Positions 53,054 through 61,602 of a stretch of 64,000 nt of DNA are shown piece by piece. The notes beneath the pieces are model-generated. The model was given only the letters and a program-made list of their open reading frames with translations, searched no databases and was not told where the DNA came from. How positions within the stretch are numbered: position 1 is the first letter of the stretch; each line of letters starts with the position of its first letter. Source of the stretch: Phycisphaerales bacterium (GTDB lineage Bacteria > Planctomycetota > Phycisphaerae > Phycisphaerales > UBA1924); assembly GCA_020847535.1 (NCBI GenBank), contig JADLBU010000127.1, positions 1-64,000 of the forward strand, written 5' to 3'. A program made the position numbers and the translations under genes.

Positions 53054-54325
53054 ATGAACCGAACCGCCATCGTGTGTACGTCGATCGCAGGGCTCTGTCT
53101 GCTGGGATCGGCGGCGATCCTGGATGCGGGTCCGCTGGATCCGCCGGCGGGACCGGTATCGCCGTCGTACAAGACGCTGACCGAGGTCGAGCCGCGGATC
53201 ATGATCAGCACCGCCAACACGCCGGGGGATGGCGACAGCCAGTTCAAGATTTCGCTGCCGGGGTCGTATTACCTGGGCGGCAACATCACGGGTGTGAGCG
53301 GCCGGAGCGGGATCGAGATCGCGGCCAGCGGGGTAAGGCTGGATCTCAACGGCTTCACGCTGACCGGGGTCGCGGGGTCGCTGAACGGCGTGACGGTCAA
53401 CGTGAGCGGGCCGTCGGGGATCGCCGTCGTGAACGGGACGGTGACGGGCTGGGGGCAGGCGGGTGTGGACCTTTCGTTCGGCGCCAACGATGACTGCCTG
53501 GTTGAATCGATCGTGGCGTTGAACAACGGAGATATCGGCATTGCGACGAGGAGCAGGGCCGTGGTTCGCGCGTGCGTGGCATCGGGCAATACGACTCGGG
53601 GCATTCTCACGCTGAGCAACTCATCCCTGAGCGATTGCGTCGCCACGGGCAATGGAGCGGGCATCTCCGCCGGTGTGGGTAGCACTTTGGACAACTGCGT
53701 CGCCGCGAGCAACACCGGCGACGGCTTCCTGGCCTCGACCACCGAGGGTGGGATGACGTTCATCAACTGCAGCGCCGCCAAGAACGGGGGGGATGGGTTC
53801 CAGTTCACTTCGACGGGGAACATACTGACCGGCTGCAGTGCGTTTCGCAACCTCGGAGGCGGGTTCGTGCTCAACTCGGGAAGTTCGATCTCGAACTCCA
53901 GTGCGCACGAGAACGGCGGGATCGGATTCGATCTTGCGGTTGCCTGCTCGATCACGTCGTGCAACGCCCGGTTGAACGACCTGGACGGAATCCGCGCCAG
54001 CTCGCACGGGCTCATCCTGAACAACATCTGCATCCTCAACGGGCAGGAGGCGGCGGGTGGAGCCGGGATCCATACGACCGGCGCGGACAACCGGGTTGAG
54101 GGGAACAACTGCAACGGCAACGACCGGGGCATCGACGCGGATGCGGCGGGATCGGTCTACTTCCGCAACACGTGCTCGGGCAACACGAGCAACTGGGTGC
54201 TGGTCAGCAACAACGTGTTCGGTCCGATCGTGGACCGAACATCGCCGGGCTCGGGTTCCGTGAGCGGCAACGCGGCGGCCGATTCGAGCGCCAACACCAA
54301 TCCCAATGCGAACTTCAGCTATTGA
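53054..54325 (+). CDS. Secreted right-handed beta-helix repeat protein
   Basis: Signal peptide; repeating SGNTTRGILTLSNSSLSDCVATGNGAGI... pattern. Confidence 0.85.
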   Translation: MNRTAIVCTSIAGLCLLGSAAILDAGPLDPPAGPVSPSYKTLTEVEPRIMISTANTPGDGDSQFKISLPGSYYLGGNITGVSGRSGIEIAASGVRLDLNGFTLTGVAGSLNGVTVNVSGPSGIAVVNGTVTGWGQAGVDLSFGANDDCLVESIVALNNGDIGIATRSRAVVRACVASGNTTRGILTLSNSSLSDCVATGNGAGISAGVGSTLDNCVAASNTGDGFLASTTEGGMTFINCSAAKNGGDGFQFTSTGNILTGCSAFRNLGGGFVLNSGSSISNSSAHENGGIGFDLAVACSITSCNARLNDLDGIRASSHGLILNNICILNGQEAAGGAGIHTTGADNRVEGNNCNGNDRGIDADAAGSVYFRNTCSGNTSNWVLVSNNVFGPIVDRTSPGSGSVSGNAAADSSANTNPNANFSY

Positions 54326-54496
54326 GCCGGCGCCGCGATCGGTGGTCGGAAATAAAGTCATTCCAACTACAACATCGCCGCGGGAAGCGTGTGCCTCGTC
54401 GTGACCGCCACGGTCACACTGGGGGCGATCAATGGGTCATCGGGCGGCTCGGCACCGAGAAGCATGGATCCGTCGTTGAATTCCTCGTACTGGGGG

Positions 54497-55231
54497 TCAG
54501 TACTCGATGTTGGCCCACGCGATCGCGAGCGTGATGAGCAGCAGCCATGTGGCGATGCTGGCCGCAACCCATAGCGGTGAGACGCGGCGGTGACCCATTC
54601 GGGCTCGCCAGGGATCGAGCCACGGGTTGCCGCATTCGGGGCAGTTGGGACCTGGCGCGGTGTCCATCGCGTACTCGCAACGCGCACAGCAAACGTCATC
54701 GCCTGTTCTCCAACGCACGCCCAGGTAGATGCTGAGGGCTCCGATACCCCCCAGTTGCTTGGCCAACCCGACTACAAACATGTTGGCATCGATCGCCGCG
54801 AGCGTAACGAGGCCTGCAACGACGATCAGCACAAACATCAACATCGCTCGTAGCATCCTACGACGAGCCTGAATCGGCGACATCGCTTTCGGAAACTTTC
54901 GCAGGCGCCGAGAGTGCCCGATACGCGCCAGTGGCGGTATCAGAAACCGTACGACCAAGGCGACCGCGAGTGCTACCAGGGCAGCACTCAACAGCGATCT
55001 GGCGAGCCACATCGTTCGTTCACCCACGGTCATCGCGAGTCCTGCACGCGCCATCGATGTAGCCATCACAAAATGGGCAACCGCGGTATAGGGCGCAAAG
55101 AAACCGAATGTCATGCCCAGGAGCCAGGCGGAGAGGCCTCCGACGCTGTTGAGCATGTCGCGATCCCAGCGGATGGCGGCGAGCCGATAGGCGTCGAGAG
55201 CCCCTGTCGGGATGGGATCTGCCGTGGTCAC
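54497..55231 (-). CDS. Membrane protein with zinc ribbon
   Basis: CCARCEYAMDTAPGPNCPECGNPWLDPW plus several TM helices; start overlaps stop of upstream homoaconitase. Confidence 0.7.
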   Translation of the reverse strand: MTTADPIPTGALDAYRLAAIRWDRDMLNSVGGLSAWLLGMTFGFFAPYTAVAHFVMATSMARAGLAMTVGERTMWLARSLLSAALVALAVALVVRFLIPPLARIGHSRRLRKFPKAMSPIQARRRMLRAMLMFVLIVVAGLVTLAAIDANMFVVGLAKQLGGIGALSIYLGVRWRTGDDVCCARCEYAMDTAPGPNCPECGNPWLDPWRARMGHRRVSPLWVAASIATWLLLITLAIAWANIEY

Positions 55232-57321
55232 GCGCTGGCGACCAGTCGGCGCTTGGTGACTTGCTCAGCACCGCCGGCGACCACGAGCTCCTGGGCGACC
55301 GGGCTGAGGGGCGGAAAGGGGAAGGAGATCGCGTGGCCGGACTCGGGGATGAGGCGGAGGGTGGAGGTCTGGTAGTCGATCTCGATCGTGCCGGCGAGGC
55401 GTGACTTGGTCTTGGCCGCAGGTTGGGGCGTGGGGCTGTTCGCACTGACTTGCCCCAAGGCGGGCAAGTCGGTGGCACGCAGATGCTCTACTAACGCGGG
55501 GCACTCGAAGACGACAAAGCCGTTGTTGAAGGCGTTGCGCTTGTAGGTTTCGCTGAAGCTGGCGGCGAGCACGCAGGGGATGCCGGCGTGCTTGAGGGCG
55601 GTGGCAGCCTGCTCACGGCTGGAGCCGGTGCCGAAGTTGAGCCCCCCCACTACCACATCGCCGGGCTGGAGCTTGGCTCGAAGGTCGGCATCGTAATTCT
55701 CGAAGATGACCAGGGCCATCTGCTCTGGGGTCATGCTGTCGTTGTAGGTGTGTTTGCCGGCGTAGATGCCATCGGTGTTGAGGTTGTCGCGATCGAGGAA
55801 CCAGAGGCGGCCGGAGACCTTGGCGGGGAAACCATCGATGACCGAACCGGTGCTGCGTGCTGAGTGCCGGGTGCTTGGGCGCGGGTGGATGGTGGTTGTG
55901 GGCTTTGTGTTGGTGAAGGCGGTTGGGGAGCAGATGTGGCCGGCGATCGCGCTGGCGGCGACCACGGCGGGGGAGCCGAGGTAGACGAGGCCGGCCTTGT
56001 CGCCCATGCGGCCTTCGAAGTTGCGGTTGGTGGCGCTGATGCCGACCTCGCCGGCCTTGATGGTGCCCTTGCCCAGGCCGATGCAGGTGCCGCAGCCGGG
56101 GGGAAGTTCGGTAGCGCCGGCTTCGAGGAGGGCCTGCCAGTCTCCGCGAGCAGTGGCGGCCTGCTGGACATCGGCGCTGGCGGCGGCGAGGTAGAACTCG
56201 ACCCCGGCGGCGATCTTCTTGCCGCGGACGATGCTCGCGGCGGCGGTGATGTCTTCGAGTCGGGCGTTGACACAGGACATCAGCCAGGCCTTGTTGATCT
56301 TGATGCGGCGGGATTCGATGTCGGGGAGGGCGGACATCGTCTTGACATCGTTGGGGCCGGAGACGTGGGGAACGATGGTCGCGAGATCAATGTCGAGCTC
56401 GATCGCGTAGCTTGCATCGGGATCGGGCTGGAACTCGGAGCGGGCGTTCCACCAGGTATCGACCTCGGCTCGCGTGTAGAAACCGAGGGATCCGGGGCGG
56501 CGGACTCCCGGGCGGCGAGCGGCGGCGAAGTAGTCAGCGCGGGCGTGGAGGTAATTGCGGAGGGTTTCATCGAAGGGGAAGACACCGGCGAGCGCACCCC
56601 ATTCGGTGGACATGTTGGCGATGCTCATGCGCTGGTCGATGGAGAGGGAGGCGATGGCATCTCCCCCACCGCTGGCGAACTCGACGGCGTGATTGAGGAC
56701 TTCATCTTTGTTGAACGCGCCGCAGAGGGCGATGATGACATCTTTGCCGACGACGCCGTGCTGGAGGCGGTTGCGGAGGTTGACGCGGGCGACCGGCGGG
56801 GCTTGCCACCATGTGATGCCGGTGGCCCAGATGCTCGCGGCATCGGTGCGGACGACAGGGGTGCCGAGGCAGCAGAGAGCGCCGTAGAGATTGGAGTGCG
56901 AATCGCTGCCGACGACCATCGAGCCGGGTGTGACGTAGCCCTGCTCGACCATGACCTGGTGGGAGATGCCGGTGCCGGCGGGGTAGAAGTCGATGCCGTT
57001 TTCGTTCGCGAACGATTCGATCTTGGCGTACTTGCCCAGGTTCTCGGGAGTGGTGTTCTGGATGTCGTGATCGATCGCGAAGACTGGTTGATGGGGGTTG
57101 TGGATCCTGGGGGTGAGGCCGGCGATCTTGAAGATCTCGCGGCACTTGGGCATGACCGCGCCGGTGTTGTCGTGGGTCATGATGTGCTTGGGGCGGATCA
57201 TGACGAAATCGCCGGAGCGGACAGGCTGGCCGGAGGGCAGGCCATCGGCGAAGCGGGTGGCGAGTTTTTCGATGAGGGTGAGGCCGGGCATGGTGTCTCC
57301 CGCGATGATCGGGATCATCAT
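55228..57321 (-). CDS. Homoaconitase (fused, Lys4-like); start 57321 or 57291
   Basis: SGDFVMIRPKHIMTHDNTGAVMPK, IDFYPAGTGISHQVMVEQGYVTPGSMVVGSDSHSNLYGALCCLGTPVVRTDAASIWATGITWWQ, PPGCGTCIGLGKG, GLNFGTGSSREQAATALKHAGI. Confidence 0.88.
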   Translation of the reverse strand: MMIPIIAGDTMPGLTLIEKLATRFADGLPSGQPVRSGDFVMIRPKHIMTHDNTGAVMPKCREIFKIAGLTPRIHNPHQPVFAIDHDIQNTTPENLGKYAKIESFANENGIDFYPAGTGISHQVMVEQGYVTPGSMVVGSDSHSNLYGALCCLGTPVVRTDAASIWATGITWWQAPPVARVNLRNRLQHGVVGKDVIIALCGAFNKDEVLNHAVEFASGGGDAIASLSIDQRMSIANMSTEWGALAGVFPFDETLRNYLHARADYFAAARRPGVRRPGSLGFYTRAEVDTWWNARSEFQPDPDASYAIELDIDLATIVPHVSGPNDVKTMSALPDIESRRIKINKAWLMSCVNARLEDITAAASIVRGKKIAAGVEFYLAAASADVQQAATARGDWQALLEAGATELPPGCGTCIGLGKGTIKAGEVGISATNRNFEGRMGDKAGLVYLGSPAVVAASAIAGHICSPTAFTNTKPTTTIHPRPSTRHSARSTGSVIDGFPAKVSGRLWFLDRDNLNTDGIYAGKHTYNDSMTPEQMALVIFENYDADLRAKLQPGDVVVGGLNFGTGSSREQAATALKHAGIPCVLAASFSETYKRNAFNNGFVVFECPALVEHLRATDLPALGQVSANSPTPQPAAKTKSRLAGTIEIDYQTSTLRLIPESGHAISFPFPPLSPVAQELVVAGGAEQVTKRRLVASA
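55849..55889. repeat. GTGCTG-type repeat inside homoaconitase linker
   Basis: ggtgctgcgtgctgagtgccgggtgcttgggcgcgggtgg, closely matches 25175-25216. Confidence 0.75.
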
Positions 57322-57390
57322 ACCGAGGATTCCATCGAGTTGATTCCTGGGAACCGGATGTGCGCGATGGGCGATCAACAAGGGAGTCGT

Positions 57391-57473
57391 CCGCCCTCCC
57401 CGGGCGGAAGGGGCCAGAGAGCGCTCTGCGGTGGCTGAAGCCACCGGCAACAGTCGTGCGCCCTTCTGGCGCA
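57391..57473. repeat. Cluster of four consecutive short hairpins
   Basis: CCGCCC-tcccc-GGGCGG; CAGAG-agcg-CTCTG; GGTGGC-tgaa-GCCACC; TGCGCC-cttct-GGCGCA. Confidence 0.75.
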
Positions 57474-57494
57474 ATCCAAGAGCCAGCTCGACAT

Positions 57495-58186
57495 TCACAC
57501 GACAGGAGCAGCTTGCCAAGCGATGTCATTGCGAGCCGGTGCCTTGCGGGCGGCGGTGGTGTCGATCTCGGGAAGTTCGCGTTCGACGAGGTCTGTGGTC
57601 TCGGCGACCAGGGAGCGGAGGGTTTGGGTTGCGGGGCGGGAGGGGAGTGTCCAGAGGGATTCGAGGCGATCGGCGAGGTTGGGGGGAGAGAGTGTGAGCT
57701 TGGAGATGAAGGCTCGGGTGCGTTTGAATTGGAAGGTGGTGAAGTACTCGCGGTTGAGGCCGGCGAGCGTGCCGAGGACGTTGAAGGAGGTGTCGAGGAG
57801 TGACTGACGGATCCAGAGGTGGGCATCGCGGACTTCGAGTCGCGGCATGACACCCCAGACGGCGAAGAACTTGAGGTGGTGGCGAACCATGGCGAGCCGG
57901 AGGGTGTCGGGGTAGGCGCGGATCTGCTTCTGCCAGGCTTCGAGGCGAGCAGCGCCGGTGATGGGGATGGAGATGAGCGTGCCGGACATGGCTTTGTGAA
58001 GTGGGCCGCCGGGATCCTTGCCGGCGAGCGTGCTCGCGATGTCGCGTTCCCAGCAGTCGACGGTGGCGTGGCCGATCTGGACCTCGACACCGTTGATGCG
58101 ATAGCTCTCGCAGAACTCGCCATCGGCGTGGGAGCCGATGGTCCAGAGGAGGTCTGGGATGTGGGGGTCGCCGTGCTGCTTGCGCG
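57495..58186 (-). pseudogene. Possible 5'-truncated nucleotidyltransferase-like gene
   Basis: Protein-like reading frame extends upstream of ATG 57989 (HGDPHIPDLLWTIGSHADGEFCESYRINGVEVQIGHATVDCWERDIASTLAGKDPGGPLHKAMSGTLI...) with no start codon before the repeat at 58188. Confidence 0.5.
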
Positions 58187-58187
58187 G

Positions 58188-58213
58188 CCTGAGCTTGCGC
58201 TCAGGGCTCTCTA
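58188..58213 (-). repeat. Palindromic element, copy 2, overlapping a stop codon
   Basis: Minus strand TAGAGAG-CCCTGAGC-GCAA-GCTCAGG. Confidence 0.8.
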
Positions 58214-59305
58214 TTTGATTCCGATCACCATCGAGTCCGGACCGCAGAGGTGTTCGACGCGGGTTGACTTGAAGCCTGCGGCTTTCATCCAGCCGGCGGC
58301 ATCGGCGCCGGAGTAATCGAAGCCGCCGGTTGTTTCGATGAGCATGTTGAGGCTCATGAGGAGGCCGAAGGCGTTGGTGCGGCGATCATCGTCGATGAGG
58401 GCTTCGTAGACGATGAGGGCGCCGCCGGGCGGGAGGGTTGCGCAGCACTTGGCGAGCAGGGCCTTTTTCTTGTCCAGGTTCCAGTCGTGGAGGATGTGGC
58501 CCATGATGTAGACATCCGCGGGCGGGAGCGGATCCTTGAAGAAGTCGCCGGGGTGGAAGGCGAGTCGGTCGGAGAGGCTGAAGGTGCGGATGTAGTCTTT
58601 GTATATGGGGCCCACGATGGGGAGATCGAAGTTGCCGCCCTTGAGGTGGGGGTGGGCAAGGGCGAGCTGGACGGGGACCGCGCCCTGGGCGGCGCCGATG
58701 TCGATGAAGGATTTGTAGTTTTTCCAGGGGAACTTGGCGGCGATCGCGTGGGCTGCGCCGAGGCTCAGACCGGTCATGCCGGCGAGGAATTGGCGGAGGC
58801 GGGCGGGATCGCTGTAGAGAGCGGCGAACAGGTTGTCGCCGGACTTGATTTCGTTCTGCGGCTTGCCGGTGTGGAGGGCCTCGGTGAGGCTGCCCCAGAA
58901 GGGGTAGAGGCGAGTGCCGGCCATCTCGAGGATGCCGCCCATGTAGGACGGCTTGTTTCGGTCGAGGAAGCGATCGGTTTCGGGCGTGTTGGAGTAGATC
59001 GCCGCGGCCGTCGATGCGCCGCCGCCATCGCGATTGAGCATCTTGAGGGCGACCAGGGTGTCGAGGAAATCTCGGGCGCTGCGGTCGTGGAGGTTGAACT
59101 TCCTGGCGAGCGTGGGCTGGTCGGCGGGGCCTTTGGCGAGCTCGGTGAAGAGGCCGAGCTCGATGGCGCTGAGGAGGGCCTTGGAGGCCCAGAAGCCCAG
59201 GCCGAGTTGCATGATGGAGTCGGGGGATGGGGCGGGGGTATCGGGCACGCGGGGTCTCCGGGAAAACCAGGAAGGGTGATGAGAAGAGAGGCATCGAGGG
59301 ATCAA
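58211..59305 (-). CDS. O-methyltransferase, acetylserotonin/hydroxyindole type
   Basis: [69 protein letters not shown]. Confidence 0.88.
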   Translation of the reverse strand: MIPRCLSSHHPSWFSRRPRVPDTPAPSPDSIMQLGLGFWASKALLSAIELGLFTELAKGPADQPTLARKFNLHDRSARDFLDTLVALKMLNRDGGGASTAAAIYSNTPETDRFLDRNKPSYMGGILEMAGTRLYPFWGSLTEALHTGKPQNEIKSGDNLFAALYSDPARLRQFLAGMTGLSLGAAHAIAAKFPWKNYKSFIDIGAAQGAVPVQLALAHPHLKGGNFDLPIVGPIYKDYIRTFSLSDRLAFHPGDFFKDPLPPADVYIMGHILHDWNLDKKKALLAKCCATLPPGGALIVYEALIDDDRRTNAFGLLMSLNMLIETTGGFDYSGADAAGWMKAAGFKSTRVEHLCGPDSMVIGIK

Positions 59306-59328
59306 GGCATCGAGGCATCAAGGTGTGT

Positions 59329-59907
59329 TCACTGGGCCTTCTTGCCCAGGACCTTGGCGATGTCGAAGTCGATGAAGTCGGCGTGGTGGAAGATCCAGCT
59401 CTCGATGGTGCGTTCGACCTTGTCGCCCTCGTGGGAGTGCGTCGCGACGACGTGCATGACTTCGGGCGGGATGCCGTGCTTGTAGCAGAGGGCGACGCCT
59501 GAGAAGGGGTGGCGGAGCATCTCGCCGTAGAAGCCCTTAATGACCTTGCCGGTGGGATCCTTGTCGAACTCGAGCATCTTGCCGACATCGGCGAGCAGGG
59601 AGCCGGCGATCAGGTGGTCGAGGTTGATGGGGATGCGGGCGCCGAATACTTCGTTGAGAACCCTGGTGATCGCGATGCACTGCTTGCAGCAGGAGTTAAG
59701 GTGCTCGACGAAGCGGAGGTCGATCTTGCCGGCGAGCAGTGTGAAGGGGATCGCCCGGATCTCATCGAAGGTCCAGCCCTTGCCGCCGCAGCCGGTGGTG
59801 AGGGCCTCGTTCCAGACGGCGGCGACCTTGTCCCGCAGGGCGGCATCCTTGATGTCCATCAGGTTGGGGAAGAGCTTGGCGATGTCGGCGGTGGTGTGGG
59901 AAGGCAT
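59329..59907 (-). CDS. HD-domain protein
   Basis: LDHLIAGSLLADVGKMLEF, MLRHPFSGVALCYKHGIPPEVMHVVATHSHEGD. Confidence 0.8.
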   Translation of the reverse strand: MPSHTTADIAKLFPNLMDIKDAALRDKVAAVWNEALTTGCGGKGWTFDEIRAIPFTLLAGKIDLRFVEHLNSCCKQCIAITRVLNEVFGARIPINLDHLIAGSLLADVGKMLEFDKDPTGKVIKGFYGEMLRHPFSGVALCYKHGIPPEVMHVVATHSHEGDKVERTIESWIFHHADFIDFDIAKVLGKKAQ

Positions 59908-59929
59908 GGGGACAGCATACCGCGCGAGA

Positions 59930-60340
59930 TCAGGAGTTTGCAGGGCTTGGGGTCACCGTTGGTGAACGGAAGCACCGCCAGGGTTGTGTGGTGATGAGGA
60001 AGGCGAGGATCGCCAGGGACCAGCCGATGAGCTTGATCCAGAGAACGGCGATCGACGGCAGTGGGCCGGGATCCGGCACACCGGAGCGGAGATGCTGAAG
60101 CTGGCCGATGACGCTTCCGTAGCCGATCCCGCAGACGAAGCCCCATGCGCCGGCGAGCAGTTGGCGACCGCGGATGGGATCGCGGCCGGCTGCCCAGGCA
60201 CCCAGGAGGAGCAGGATGCCGACGATGTAGTCATCGATGAGGGCGGGGAGATCATGGTTCCAGGTGTGCCAGCGGCGGATGGTCTCGGCAAGAGGCGTGA
60301 GGATGCCGAAGACGATCGCGAGTGTTCGGCTGAATCGCAT
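59930..60340 (-). CDS. Small membrane protein
   Basis: Several hydrophobic segments; start at ATG 60340. Confidence 0.55.
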   Translation of the reverse strand: MRFSRTLAIVFGILTPLAETIRRWHTWNHDLPALIDDYIVGILLLLGAWAAGRDPIRGRQLLAGAWGFVCGIGYGSVIGQLQHLRSGVPDPGPLPSIAVLWIKLIGWSLAILAFLITTQPWRCFRSPTVTPSPANS

Positions 60341-60438
60341 GGGAATTAGTACACAGTTGTCGGGGGCGGCGGCCTGGGGCGGGTGCCGCGCGTGGTCATC
60401 GACTACATTGGTGCCGAGTTCATGGAAGGATTCGACGC

Positions 60439-61496
60439 ATGAGCGGACCGGCACGCATCCTGATTCTGTCGGCATCGGTGGGTGGGGGCATATGCGCGCG
60501 GCGGAGGCGGTGGAGCTGGCGCTGCGGGAGGTTGCGCCGGGGGCGATCGTGCGGAACCTGGATGTGCTGACGTGCGCGACGGCGGCGTTCCGGAAGGTGT
60601 ACGCATCGATGTACCTGGACCTGGTGAACCGGGCGCCGCATCTGCTGGGGTGGTTCTATGACGTGACGGACAAGGCGCCATCGACGACGAGGCGGACGGA
60701 TCGGCTTCGGGTTCTGGTGCAGCGGGCGAACCTGAAGAAGCTGGATCCGATCCTGAAGGGTGAGAAGGGGAACGGGGGGCCTTGGGATCTGTTCATCAAC
60801 ACCCATTTCCTGCCGCCGGAGATCATCGGGCGGATGAGGCGCAAGGGACAGTTGCCGGTGAGCAGCAGGCATCTCACGGTGGTGACGGACTTTGATGCGC
60901 ATGGGCTGTGGGTGCAGGATCCGACGGCGGGGTATTTCGTGGCAACCGAGGAGGCGGCGATCACGCTGGGGCGATGGGGTATGCCGCGTGAGATCGTGCA
61001 GATCACGGGGATCCCGATTCATCCGCGGTTCGCGAAGGCTGTTTCGTCGGAGGAGGCGCGGACGAAGCACGGATTGTCACAGGATCGGCTGGTGGTCCTG
61101 CCGCTCGCGGGCGGGTTCGGGGTGGGACCGATCGAGGAGTTGTATCGGGCGATACTGACGCTGGGGAGGCCGGTGCATGTGTGCGTGGTGTGCGGACGGA
61201 ACGCGAAGTTGAAGGCGACGCTGGGGAAGATCAAGGCTGGGGCGTTCCACAAGGTGACGGTCCTGGGATTCACTACAGACATGGATGAGCTGATGGCGGC
61301 ATCGGACGTGGTGGTGACCAAGCCTGGTGGGCTGACGACCAGCGAGATCCTGGCGCGAGGGACTGCCTTGGCGATCGCGAATCCGATCCCCGGGCAGGAG
61401 AGCCGCAATCGCGACTACCTGCTGGAGCACGGAGCGGGGATCAAAATCGGGAACCCGGCTGTGGCAGCGCACAAGCTTGGGGATGTGCTTGGCTGA
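60439..61496 (+). CDS. MGDG synthase/MurG-like glycosyltransferase, with frameshift near 60488
   Basis: MSGPARILILSASVGGG (frame from 60439) continues as HMRAAEAVELALREV... in another frame; VTDFDAHGLWVQD, VTKPGGLTTSEILARGTALAIANPIPGQESRN. Confidence 0.82.
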
Positions 61497-61602
61497 TGCG
61501 GGGCGCTTGCGATGCAGCCTGTGGTCGAGCCGCACTTGGAAGTCGGATTCGCGCTGTGCCGCGGCTCGCGCGGGGCGGAAGTGCCATCGGTAGCGACGCT
61601 GT

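Noticed and set aside
55864-57438. 524-aa + strand ORF rich in Gly/Ala/Asp
   Set aside because: Antisense to homoaconitase; no recognisable domain.
56702-58123. 473-aa minus-strand ORF rich in Ser/Arg/Pro
   Set aside because: Shifted frame over homoaconitase and its leader; composition typical of spurious high-GC ORFs.
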